Origin: Proteobacteria bacterium UBA6921
GTDB lineage: Bacteria; Pseudomonadota; Gammaproteobacteria; SG8-11
NCBI GenBank assembly: GCA_002450895.1
Contig: DKAR01000156.1
Coordinates: 4,122-22,260 of the forward strand
Length of the DNA stretch: 18,139 nucleotides
Direction of reading: 5' to 3'
The notes under the pieces were generated by a model that searched no databases, was not told the DNA's origin, and saw only the letters and a list, made by a program, of their open reading frames with translations. This document shows, piece by piece, positions 7,202-14,207 of the stretch (the stretch's first letter is position 1; the number at the start of each line of letters is the position of its first letter). A program made the translations under genes and the position numbers.

Positions 7202-7624
7202 GGTTGTCTCCGTATTTGGAAGTGGCCTGTCTGATTTACTGCGTGAAGATACCGCTCACGATGGGCGCAATCATCGCATGACCTGTGACGTAATCAAGTT
7301 CTGAACCTCGCGGGGCGAATCTCCTGGGGCGCACGGTGGGAACGGGAAAGCTCGACTGACGATTGACCGCAATGTCCTTGAGGTGAAAATCACACATCGA
7401 TTATTCAACTTCGTCATCGAACTCGACGGTGAATTGGAAAACAATGGCACCACAGTCGTCGATGTTCGTAGTCTCGATGTCTTTGGAACAGGCCAAGGAC
7501 AGCCGAAACGCTTCGTGAATGGTATCCGTCCGCAGTTCGCGATCGTTTTCTCACAGGAAATCAAAAACCGCACCGCACGCGCTCCGGCGTGTGCGGTGCA
7601 AATAAAATCGCGAGGAAATGCAGC
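7202..7624. other. 423-bp gap upstream of dctP with no confirmed gene
   Basis: This divergent gap must hold the dctP promoter (minus strand) and that of the membrane-protein gene at 7625 (plus strand); I could not place either with confidence. A plus-strand frame is open from 7305 to 7637 and its middle part (about 7344-7562) looks mildly protein-like (EVKITHRLFNFVIELDGE, VVDVRSLDVF). It has no ATG and no ribosome-binding site, and it runs through the hairpin at 7570-7599. It may be a decayed gene or chance. Confidence 0.4.
7563..7599 (-). terminator. intrinsic terminator reading leftwards (minus strand)
   Basis: GCACCGCAC (7570-7578) pairs perfectly with GTGCGGTGC (7591-7599). A G-T wobble and three further pairs extend the stem to 13 bp around the loop TCCG (7583-7586). 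Read on the minus strand, the hairpin is followed by GG and then TTTTT (complement of 7563-7567), the order expected for a Rho-independent terminator. On the plus strand the following bases are AAATAAAA, so it would not terminate plus-strand transcripts. The nearest minus-strand gene upstream of it is uvrD, about 700 bp to the right. Confidence 0.6.
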
Positions 7625-8125
7625 GTGGATAACTTGAACGTGGTCGACATTCTAAAAATGGGCCTGCCGGGTCTGGTGCTGTTGTTATCAGTGCTTTCGT
7701 ACCGACTTCTTTCGAATGAGCAAGGGAACAACAATCCGCGGGAAGGCGTGCTGCGGTCCATCAAGCAGTTCATGTACCTCAACTTCGTTTTTGCAGTGCT
7801 GACCGTCGCCGCACCGCTGATCGAAGGAAAGTATTCAACGAAAAATGAAGAGTTCACGGTCTCCGCGGTCGCGGAAGATGCGTTGGATGTTGGCAAGGCA
7901 CGCGTCTGCAATGGTGCCGACTACGTTGATCATTATCTGCTGATTCATGATGCAGAAACCCGAAAGATGGTTCAGGTTCGCGCGGACGGCGTCCTTCCCT
8001 GCAATGGCAATCAGGTTCTTTCCATCAACGCACAGGATGCGGTGAAGCTCGGATGGAACGGCGGAAAGCAGGGTAAGGATGTTCAGGTCGTTGTCGCAAT
8101 GCGCGGCTACATGTTCCCACTTTGA
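7625..8125 (+). CDS. hypothetical inner-membrane protein with two helices and a soluble C-terminal domain
   Basis: A 166-aa protein I do not recognise. Two hydrophobic segments (about 12-29 and 48-66, the second ending at APLIEG) form a hairpin in the inner membrane. A soluble tail of about 100 residues follows, with two cysteines (C95 in VCNGADYVDHYLLIHD and C126 in LPCNGNQVLS) in similar C-N-G contexts. The tail looks like a small beta-rich domain; if it is periplasmic, the cysteines could pair. The GTG at 7625 is preceded by GAGGAAA with normal spacing, and the frame upstream runs into the hairpin, so I take this start. A 55-aa secreted protein follows after 15 bp and is probably co-transcribed. 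The gene has no obvious relation to dctP or uvrD on either side. Confidence 0.65.
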   Translation: MDNLNVVDILKMGLPGLVLLLSVLSYRLLSNEQGNNNPREGVLRSIKQFMYLNFVFAVLTVAAPLIEGKYSTKNEEFTVSAVAEDALDVGKARVCNGADYVDHYLLIHDAETRKMVQVRADGVLPCNGNQVLSINAQDAVKLGWNGGKQGKDVQVVVAMRGYMFPL

Positions 8126-8140
8126 TCGGCGGAGGCGCCC

Positions 8141-8308
8141 ATGAAATACATTTTCATAAAAGAAATCTGGATGGTTGTGGTGTTGGCCGGGATGCTGTTG
8201 ATGGTGGGCAGTGCTTTCGCGGAGTGCACTTACAACGGAACGACGTATGCGGAAGGAACCGTGATTGGTCCGTACACCTGCAGCGGCGGGGAATGGGTCA
8301 GCAACTAA
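8141..8308 (+). CDS. small secreted two-cysteine protein (55 aa)
   Basis: A 55-aa gene supported by a perfect GGAGG ribosome-binding site five bases before the ATG. The N-terminus is a clear signal peptide: Lys residues, then WMVVVLAGMLLMVG, then SAFA at 24-27. The predicted mature part is only 28 residues and begins ECTYNGTTYAEGTVIGPYTC. It has two cysteines 18 positions apart and the spacing C-x-Y-N-G-x-x-Y-x-x-G, then Y-x-C-x-x-G-x-W. This looks like a disulphide-closed mini-domain of the sort seen in other small secreted proteobacterial proteins with a C-x-x-x-G-x-x-Y-x-x-G start, but I cannot name a family. It follows the membrane protein by 15 bp. Its TAA stop overlaps the uvrD stop on the other strand (CTAA at 8305-8308). 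Confidence 0.7.
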   Translation: MKYIFIKEIWMVVVLAGMLLMVGSAFAECTYNGTTYAEGTVIGPYTCSGGEWVSN

Positions 8309-10455
8309 ACGGATTGCAAGTTGGCAAACGAAACAACCAGCCACTTCGTGCCCGCGTCAGAGAAATTTACCTGCACGCGGGCCGATTCACCCTGGCCCTC
8401 GAACTTCAGCACGACGCCTTCACCAAATTTTCCGTGACGTACTCGCTGCCCGAGTCGCATTCCGCCCGGTTTTGGCGTGTCGGTTGACGGCGCGTAGACC
8501 GGGCGTGAAACGGTGCCGCGAATGCGCACTTCCTGCAGCAGTTCGGTGGGGACTTCGCCGATGAAGCGCGACGGGCGCGGATAGGTTTCCTGACCGTACA
8601 ATCGCCGGACTTCCGCATGGGTGATATACAACGACTTCATCGCCCGGGTCATGCCGACGTAACACAGCCGGCGTTCTTCTTCGAGCCGACCCGGTTCGTC
8701 GACTGACATCTGGTGCGGGAAGAGGCCTTCCTCGACGCCGCACAGGAACACCAGCGGGAACTCCAGCCCTTTGGCGGAGTGCAAAGTCATCAATTGCACG
8801 CAATCGTCCCACGCGCCGCCTTGCGTTTCGCCCGCTTCGAGCGCGGCGTGCGCAAGGAATGCGGAGAGTGCATCCATCTCTTCTTCATCACCGAGTTGAA
8901 AATGGCGCGCGGCGGTGATGAGTTCCTCGAGGTTCTCGACGCGGGATTGGGCTTTTTCGCCTTTTTCGTTGCGATAGTGCTCCAGCAGCCCGCTGTGATT
9001 CAGCATGTGCTCGATTGTTTCGTGCAGCGGCAGACCCGCCGTGCTGTCCGCGAGGGTTTCGATGCGATCCATGAAGCCGCGCACGGCGCCACCCGCGCGT
9101 GCCGCAAGCTGTGACGTATCGGTCAGGTGTTTCGACGCGTCCCACAATGACAGTCGCAAGTCGCGCGCACTGTCGCGAATCTGCTGCACGGTGCGCTCGC
9201 CAATACCCCGGGTCGGTGTGTTCACCACGCGCTCGAAACCGGCGTCGTCGCTGCGATTTGCGATCAGGCGCAAGTAGGCGAGGGCGTCTTTGATTTCCTG
9301 ACGTTCGAAGAAGCGCAATCCGCCGTACACGCGGTAGGGCACGCCTGACTGAATCAACGCTTCTTCAAATACTCGCGACTGCGCGTTGCTGCGATACAGA
9401 ATCGCCGTTTCTGAGCGGCGTCCGCCTTGTTCGACATGCTGCTGAATGCGATTGACAACGAAGCGCGCTTCGTCGAGTTCATTGAATGCGGCGTACAGGT
9501 TGATCGGCTCGCCTTTGGCGCCTTGCGTCCACAGGTTCTTTCCGAGTCGGCCTTCGTTGTGCGCGATCAACGCATTGGCTGCGGCGAGGATGTTGCCGGT
9601 GGAGCGGTAGTTCTGCTCGAGGCGAATCAAATTCGTTCCCGCGAAATCCTTGCTGAACTTTTGAATATTCTCGATGCGCGCGCCGCGCCAGCCGTAAATC
9701 GATTGGTCATCGTCACCGACGGCGAACATTCGGCCACTGGTGCCGGCCAGCAACCGAAGCCACGCATACTGCAACGTGTTGGTGTCTTGAAACTCATCGA
9801 CCAAGATGTGAGCGAAGCGGTGCCGGTAATGGGCCAGAACCTCGGGATTCTTCAGCCACAGTTCGTGGGCGCGTAGCAGGATCTCGGCAAAATCCACCAA
9901 ACCGCCGCGCTGGCACATTTCCTCATAGTGCTGATAGATGCGAATCATCTGGCGTTGGTACGGATCGCCATTGTGCTGAACGTGCTGCGGGCGCAGTCCC
10001 TCGTCTTTGCGCGCGTTGATGAACCACATCGCCTGCTTGGGTTGCCAATGTGCTTCGTCGAGATTCAGTTCGCGGACCACGCGCCGGATGGCGCGCAGTT
10101 GGTCTTCGCTGTCGATGATCTGAAAGGTTTCGGGCAGGCCTGCTTCTTTCCAATGCATGCGCAGCAGCCGGTGGGCGAGACCGTGGAACGTGCCCACCCA
10201 GAGGCCGCGCGCCGGAATACCGAGCAGGTGCTCGATGCGGCCGCGCATTTCGTGCGCCGCCTTGTTGGTGAAGGTGACGGCCAGGATGCCGTAGGGCGAT
10301 GCGCCGTGGGCCTCGATCAGCCAGGCGACGCGGTGCGTGAGCACGCGCGTTTTTCCGCTGCCTGCACCCGCCAAAACAAGCACATGGCCATCCGGCGCGC
10401 AAACGGCCTCGCGCTGCGGGTCATTAAGATTCTCAAGGATACGGGTCACGTCCAT
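8305..10455 (-). CDS. uvrD: DNA helicase II, UvrD
   Basis: A 716-aa superfamily 1A 3'-5' DNA helicase, nearly the length of E. coli UvrD (720 aa). It acts in nucleotide excision repair (removing UvrC-incised oligonucleotides) and in methyl-directed mismatch repair with MutL. Helicase motifs appear in order: Walker A AGAGSGKT at 29-36, motif Ia AVTFTNKAAHEM at 59-70, Walker B DEFQDT at 220-225, motif III GDDDQSIYGWRGA at 247-259, motif IV LEQNYRS at 279-285, motif V TLHSAKGLEF at 557-566 and motif VI EEERRLCYVGMTRA at 592-605. A C-terminal Tudor-like tail (GQRVRHGKFGEGVV, 669-682), which UvrD/PcrA use for partner binding, is intact. The N-terminal start MDVTRILENLNDPQREAV aligns with E. coli UvrD, fixing the ATG. 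No LexA box is evident upstream. Its 3' end overlaps the small secreted-protein gene. Confidence 0.97.
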   Translation of the reverse strand: MDVTRILENLNDPQREAVCAPDGHVLVLAGAGSGKTRVLTHRVAWLIEAHGASPYGILAVTFTNKAAHEMRGRIEHLLGIPARGLWVGTFHGLAHRLLRMHWKEAGLPETFQIIDSEDQLRAIRRVVRELNLDEAHWQPKQAMWFINARKDEGLRPQHVQHNGDPYQRQMIRIYQHYEEMCQRGGLVDFAEILLRAHELWLKNPEVLAHYRHRFAHILVDEFQDTNTLQYAWLRLLAGTSGRMFAVGDDDQSIYGWRGARIENIQKFSKDFAGTNLIRLEQNYRSTGNILAAANALIAHNEGRLGKNLWTQGAKGEPINLYAAFNELDEARFVVNRIQQHVEQGGRRSETAILYRSNAQSRVFEEALIQSGVPYRVYGGLRFFERQEIKDALAYLRLIANRSDDAGFERVVNTPTRGIGERTVQQIRDSARDLRLSLWDASKHLTDTSQLAARAGGAVRGFMDRIETLADSTAGLPLHETIEHMLNHSGLLEHYRNEKGEKAQSRVENLEELITAARHFQLGDEEEMDALSAFLAHAALEAGETQGGAWDDCVQLMTLHSAKGLEFPLVFLCGVEEGLFPHQMSVDEPGRLEEERRLCYVGMTRAMKSLYITHAEVRRLYGQETYPRPSRFIGEVPTELLQEVRIRGTVSRPVYAPSTDTPKPGGMRLGQRVRHGKFGEGVVLKFEGQGESARVQVNFSDAGTKWLVVSFANLQSV

Positions 10456-10504
10456 CGTGCGTCATAGTACCAAACGAGGCCTCGTGCCCGGGAATCTGAT
10501 CCGC

Positions 10505-10510
10505 TAGAAT
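10505..10510 (+). promoter_or_regulatory. -10-like element before mtnD
   Basis: TAGAAT (5 of 6 to the -10 consensus) lies about 35 bp before the mtnD start and 24 bp before its ribosome-binding site. No good -35 sits 16-18 bp upstream, so this is only a weak promoter call. Confidence 0.25.
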
Positions 10511-10545
10511 CTCGCGATCTCATCGCCTGCAAAGGGAGGCCCGCC

Positions 10546-11094
10546 ATGACGACGTTGAAGGTTTACAAGGATAGCGACACAAGCAAACCGCTGAAGACGT
10601 TGACGGATATTGACTCGATCGCGACCGAATTGCACAGCATTGGCGTGCGCATCGAGCGCTGGCAGGCCAACAAGGCACTGACGGCTGATACGTCCAATGA
10701 CGACATCATCGCTGCTTACCGGGATTCGGTGGATCGGCTGATGAACGAATATGGATTCAAATCCTGCGACGTCGTCGCACTAAAGCCGGATCACCCGCAG
10801 AAAGCCGAATTCCGTAAAAAGTTTCTCGACGAGCACATTCATTCCGATTTCGAAGTCCGTTTCTTTGTTGACGGCAAGGGCTTGTTCTACCTGCACCCGA
10901 ACGACAAGGTGTACTGCCTGATGTGCGAGAAGAACGACCTGATCAGCGTGCCGGCCAACACCAAGCACTGGTTCGACATGGGCGAAAATCCGAATTTTAA
11001 ATGCATCCGCCTGTTTACGACGCCGGAAGGTTGGGTCGCGCAATTTACCGGCAATACGATTGCCAAGTCGTTTCCGACATTCGATCAGTTCTGA
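10546..11094 (+). CDS. mtnD: acireductone dioxygenase
   Basis: A 182-aa cupin-fold metalloenzyme of the methionine salvage pathway, cytosolic. With Fe(II) it converts acireductone (from 5-methylthioribose) plus oxygen to 4-methylthio-2-oxobutanoate and formate; with Ni(II) it makes 3-methylthiopropionate, CO and formate. The three-His-one-Glu metal site is complete: H97 and H99 in EHIHSDFEVRFFVDG, E103 in the same stretch, and H141 in PANTKHWFDMG. Length fits the family (about 180 aa). AGGGAGG precedes the ATG at ideal spacing. It is followed after 75 bp by mtnC, the previous step of the same pathway. The fusion or partner mtnB often found beside it is not in this window. Confidence 0.95.
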   Translation: MTTLKVYKDSDTSKPLKTLTDIDSIATELHSIGVRIERWQANKALTADTSNDDIIAAYRDSVDRLMNEYGFKSCDVVALKPDHPQKAEFRKKFLDEHIHSDFEVRFFVDGKGLFYLHPNDKVYCLMCEKNDLISVPANTKHWFDMGENPNFKCIRLFTTPEGWVAQFTGNTIAKSFPTFDQF

Positions 11095-11169
11095 ACCGGG
11101 TTCATTCGGAGCGATACCCGGTCAGCTTCCTGACACGAGCGACGGTGAATACCCGATGAGGGCCATGGA

Positions 11170-11856
11170 ATGACGCGCGCGATTCTCACTGACATCGAGG
11201 GAACTACCTCGTCACTGTCCTTTGTAAAGGACGTGTTGTTTCCGTATTCACGTGCGCGCATGGCGGAATTCATCGGGAAGCACAAGGACGACCCCGCGGT
11301 GATGAAGGAACTCGGGGAGGTAGGCAAGCTTGTTGGATCAAAGCTCACCACCGAGCAGGCGGTCGAACAGCTCATTCGTTGGATCGATGAAGACAAGAAA
11401 ATCACGCCGCTGAAAGCGCTGCAGGGAATGATCTGGGAGTCCGGGTACAAGACTGGGGCGTACAGAGGACATCTGTACGACGACGCCTACAAAAATCTGA
11501 CCGCATGGCGCGAAAGCGGTCTGGCCCTTTACGTTTTTTCTTCCGGCTCGGTGTACGCGCAAAAATTGCTGTTCGGCTATTCGGATTTCGGTGACATCAC
11601 GCCCTTGTTCAGCGGCTACTTCGACACCACCATCGGCAACAAGCGCGAAGCCGACGCCTACCGCAAGATTGCCGAGAAGATTGGTCTGCCGACCGGGGAA
11701 ATTCTGTTCTTGTCGGATATCCGTGAGGAGCTTGACGCCGCGCTCGCAGCTGGAATGAGGACGGTCTGGTTGGTTCGCGACGGCGCTATTGATCCAAACG
11801 CCGCGCATCGTCAGGTACGTTCATTCGACGAAATCGCGCCTTCGCCGAGCAATTGA
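11170..11856 (+). CDS. mtnC: enolase-phosphatase E1, methionine salvage
   Basis: A 228-aa HAD-superfamily enzyme that enolises and dephosphorylates 2,3-diketo-5-methylthiopentyl-1-phosphate to give acireductone, the substrate of MtnD. HAD motifs are visible: AILTDIEGTTSS with D8 as nucleophile and E10 as the family-specific acid, SSGS at 124-127 (motif II), NKREADAYRKIA with K158 (motif III), and FLSDIREELDAA with D183 (motif IV). The alpha-helical cap domain between the first two motifs is present. Length is typical (about 225-230 aa). The ATG at 11170 is followed directly by the conserved DIEGT motif; nearby ATGs at 11156 and 11165 are out of frame. It is probably in one unit with mtnD. Confidence 0.95.
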   Translation: MTRAILTDIEGTTSSLSFVKDVLFPYSRARMAEFIGKHKDDPAVMKELGEVGKLVGSKLTTEQAVEQLIRWIDEDKKITPLKALQGMIWESGYKTGAYRGHLYDDAYKNLTAWRESGLALYVFSSGSVYAQKLLFGYSDFGDITPLFSGYFDTTIGNKREADAYRKIAEKIGLPTGEILFLSDIREELDAALAAGMRTVWLVRDGAIDPNAAHRQVRSFDEIAPSPSN

Positions 11857-12007
11857 TGGAATTCCCGCGTTTCGCGCCGCAGCCCCTACAGCCAGGCCGT
11901 AAAGTGTGGGAAGATACCGCCGATTCACAATTCCGCGCGATCCTCCCCGGATCATGAGCTTCCAACGTGGCCGGCTCGCGCCTCGATTACCAACCTCTGA
12001 GGTCATC

Positions 12008-12682
12008 ATGAATGTAAAACTTCCCCTAGTGGTCCTCGCCGGTATCGCTTTCAATGCGACCGCCGCAGATGGCGCACTTTCTACCGACCAGCAGAAATTC
12101 AGCTACACCGTGGGTGTGCAAATCGGTCAATCCCTGAAACGGGATGCCGGCCAGATCGACGCTGACGTCGTCTCACGCGCGATCAAGGACGTCCTCGGTG
12201 ACAAGAAGCTTCAGCTGAGTCAGGAGGAAATGCAGAAGACGATGGAATCCTTCCAGAAAAAACAGATGGAGAAACAAATGGCCTCGGCAGACACAAACGA
12301 GAAAGCAGGTGCGGAATATCTGGTCGCCAACAAGAAGAAACCCGGTTGGACGGAAACGGCCAGCGGACTGCAGTACAAAGTCGTCAAGCAGGGTTCCGGC
12401 GACAAAGCCAAGCCGTCTGATACCGTCGTCGTTCACTACAAGGGCACGCTGATCAACGGCACGGAATTCGACAGCTCCTACAAGCGCAACGAGCCGGCAA
12501 CATTCCCGGTCAATCGTGTCATTCCCGGCTGGACGGAAGCGCTGCAGCTGATGAACCCGGGTTCGCAGTACCAACTCGCGATTCCGAGCAAGCTTGCCTA
12601 CGGTCAGCGTGGCGCGGGTGGCGCAATTGGTCCAAACGAAACGCTGCTGTTCGATGTGGAATTGATCGAAATCAAGAAGTAA
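12008..12682 (+). CDS. periplasmic FKBP-type peptidyl-prolyl isomerase (Mip/FkpA-like)
   Basis: A 224-aa exported prolyl cis-trans isomerase. It has a signal peptide (1-20: MNVKLPLVVLAGIAFNATAA) and a helical dimerisation domain with the typical start LSTDQQKFSYTVGVQIGQSL, running to about residue 110. The FKBP catalytic domain starts near TASGLQYKVVKQGSG (117-131) and contains VVHYKGTLINGTEFDSSY (141-158), VIPGWTEALQLM (171-182) and AIPSKLAYGQRGAGGAIGPN (191-210). These segments form the usual FK506-binding pocket, including the W of the PGW motif. The ATG at 12008 has GAGG five bases upstream and directly precedes the signal peptide; an upstream extension is not supported. It belongs to the FkpA/FklB/Mip group that assists folding in the periplasm. 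A J-domain gene follows after 4 bp. Confidence 0.93.
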   Translation: MNVKLPLVVLAGIAFNATAADGALSTDQQKFSYTVGVQIGQSLKRDAGQIDADVVSRAIKDVLGDKKLQLSQEEMQKTMESFQKKQMEKQMASADTNEKAGAEYLVANKKKPGWTETASGLQYKVVKQGSGDKAKPSDTVVVHYKGTLINGTEFDSSYKRNEPATFPVNRVIPGWTEALQLMNPGSQYQLAIPSKLAYGQRGAGGAIGPNETLLFDVELIEIKK

Positions 12683-12686
12683 CGGG

Positions 12687-13268
12687 ATGACGCTTTCGGC
12701 GTCGATGATGGAACAGTTCCAGCGTCACGTGCTGGAACTGATTTCCACCCGGGTGGAAGGATTTACAGAATACGACTTGCTTAAGGCGCTCGCCGAGCAA
12801 GAGCTGATCGAATACGGTACAGACCAGTCCCGCGATTCCCTTACGCTGTACCGAACGCACTTCCTGCTGTTCCACGTCCTCTATGCGTTGCGCGACAAAC
12901 TGCGCGCAGAAAATTCCGGCGATCTGGAAATCAGCCCGCTCAGTATTCGTCGGCTACCCTATGTGGCGCGTCCGTCCGCGGCACTGGACGTCGCGGATCC
13001 GCTGCGGGCGTACTATCTCGATTGGTCCCATTTCACCGAGACCACCGGATCCGATGTTGACCGGATGCTGGGTCGGTTCTGGATCAAGCATGTTCGCAAC
13101 GACCGGCGCGCGGAGGCCCTTAGCGTGTTGGGTTTGGCGGATCCGGTGGACGATGAAACCATCAAGCAGGCGTATCGTCGCCTGGCGATGCAACACCATC
13201 CGGATCGCGGTGGGGACGGAATTCAGCTGCGGGAGATCAACGCCGCTGTCGAGGTATTGCTCCCCTGA
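12687..13268 (+). CDS. DNAJ_related J-domain protein
   Basis: A 193-aa protein with two parts. Residues about 10-135 match the DNAJ_related domain seen in Pseudomonas and related gammaproteobacteria (LLKALAEQELIEYG, SLTLYRTHFLLFHVLYALRD, DPLRAYYLDWSHF). The C-terminal part from about 142 is a J-domain (EALSVLGLADPVDDETIKQA, YRRLAMQHHPDRGGD). The HPD triad is at 171-173; this is the loop that stimulates the DnaK ATPase. Having the J-domain at the C-terminus, without the Gly/Phe and zinc domains of true DnaJ, indicates a specialised co-chaperone whose N-terminal domain would choose the client. It lies 4 bp after the FKBP gene and is likely co-transcribed; the upstream GGG gives a weak ribosome-binding site. 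Cellular clients are unknown. Confidence 0.88.
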   Translation: MTLSASMMEQFQRHVLELISTRVEGFTEYDLLKALAEQELIEYGTDQSRDSLTLYRTHFLLFHVLYALRDKLRAENSGDLEISPLSIRRLPYVARPSAALDVADPLRAYYLDWSHFTETTGSDVDRMLGRFWIKHVRNDRRAEALSVLGLADPVDDETIKQAYRRLAMQHHPDRGGDGIQLREINAAVEVLLP

Positions 13269-13280
13269 GTAGCCGGAAAC

Positions 13281-14048
13281 TCAGGCGCAGGCGCGGTGTG
13301 TAGAAAAATGTTCCGCGACTTGTTCGCGCGTCAGCATCAGGACGATGTCGGCGGTGTTGAACCGCTTGTCCCAATAGGCTTCACCACACACCTTCGCACC
13401 GTGTTTCACGAGTGTCGCAACCGCCAAGGGCAGTTGTTGCACAACTTCGCAAGTGGCCAGGCCGGAATCCTGAAACGGTCGTTTGGGGAAGACCCGAAAT
13501 TCTTCGGACGTCAGATGATTGCGGCGCAGAAATTCCAGCGCGCATGCCGCAGATGCTCCATCGTCACCCAGCGGAATGCTCGCGCACGCCAGCAGGTAGT
13601 CGCTACGGTGTTGCTGCATTAAACCGGCGATTCCACACAGCAGGGCTTCTGCCGTCAGCGGGTTTCGGTGTTCCGGTCGAATGCAGAGGCGGCTGACTTC
13701 GATAAAGCGCGCGCGGTGGGACAGAATGCGGCCCATTTCGAATGCCGACTGGGAATAAAACAGGCCCGCACGATAGGCGCTGTTGTCCGTGAGTACACGC
13801 GCATACCCAACGACCGAACCGTCCGCGCTATTTCGCACCATGAGATGCTGGCAGTACTTGTCAAAATAATCCGAATCGAGGCCGGGACAGTTAGGAACCA
13901 GGCGGGTGCCGCGCTCAGCGGCAATGGTGTCGTACCGAAGCCTTAAGCAGGCGGTTCGTTCCGCGCTCGTATCCGCCAGGGCGGCGATCAACGCGGGTGC
14001 GGCGTCCCGGGATCCGGCTTGTGTCTGTGAGACGGCGACGGTATTCAT
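13281..14048 (-). CDS. OlsB-like GNAT-fold N-acyltransferase
   Basis: A 255-aa protein resembling L-ornithine N-alpha-acyltransferases (OlsB), which transfer a 3-hydroxyacyl group from acyl-ACP to ornithine to make lyso-ornithine lipid. Visible family features are LRLRYDTIAAERG near the N-terminus, GLDSDYFDKYCQHLMV, GYARVL, FYSQSAFEM, FIEVSRLCIRPEHRN, LLCGIAGLMQQHRSDYLLAC and ASIPLG. The EVSRLCI strand and the following basic loop are where the GNAT fold binds the acyl donor. I chose ATG 14048 because GGAG sits six bases before it; ATG 14060 would add four residues. The matching O-acyltransferase (OlsA) is not adjacent. A role in autoinducer or other acyl-amide synthesis is also possible, since the GNAT fold is shared. 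PstB and PhoU lie about 3 kb to the right. Confidence 0.7.
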   Translation of the reverse strand: MNTVAVSQTQAGSRDAAPALIAALADTSAERTACLRLRYDTIAAERGTRLVPNCPGLDSDYFDKYCQHLMVRNSADGSVVGYARVLTDNSAYRAGLFYSQSAFEMGRILSHRARFIEVSRLCIRPEHRNPLTAEALLCGIAGLMQQHRSDYLLACASIPLGDDGASAACALEFLRRNHLTSEEFRVFPKRPFQDSGLATCEVVQQLPLAVATLVKHGAKVCGEAYWDKRFNTADIVLMLTREQVAEHFSTHRACA

Positions 14049-14207
14049 ACCCTTCTCCATACTGTTATTTGCGCTAATGTCTCCCAGTCATGTAACCCCG
14101 GGATGACAACATCGCAGTGTGTGAGTCCAACGTCGGAAATTCGGCGATTTCGGAACGAATGCACGGATTAGGCCATGCGAAATGGCCGGGTTTCGGATGG
14201 GGTGGGG
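14049..14207 (-). promoter_or_regulatory. 159-bp leader between dusA and the OlsB-like gene
   Basis: The gap is long enough to hold a separate promoter for the acyltransferase. On the minus strand TTGTCAT (14103-14109) matches six of seven bases of a Pho-box half-site (CTGTCAT); the second half at 11-bp spacing is poor (about three of seven). The same bases form an inverted repeat GTCAT (14087-14091) with ATGAC (14103-14107). No convincing -10/-35 pair was found. Confidence 0.2.

Noticed and set aside
7271..7573. A 100-codon minus-strand open frame in the dctP upstream gap.
   Set aside because: Ser/Arg/Pro-rich, without a ribosome-binding site or recognisable motif.
7624..7632. A DnaA-box-like 9-mer on the minus strand (TTATCCACG).
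   Set aside because: It has a mismatch at the last base, stands alone and overlaps a start codon; it is likely chance.
9928..10467. A 179-codon plus-strand open frame opposite uvrD.
   Set aside because: It mirrors the conserved N-terminal helicase region of uvrD and has no recognisable protein features.
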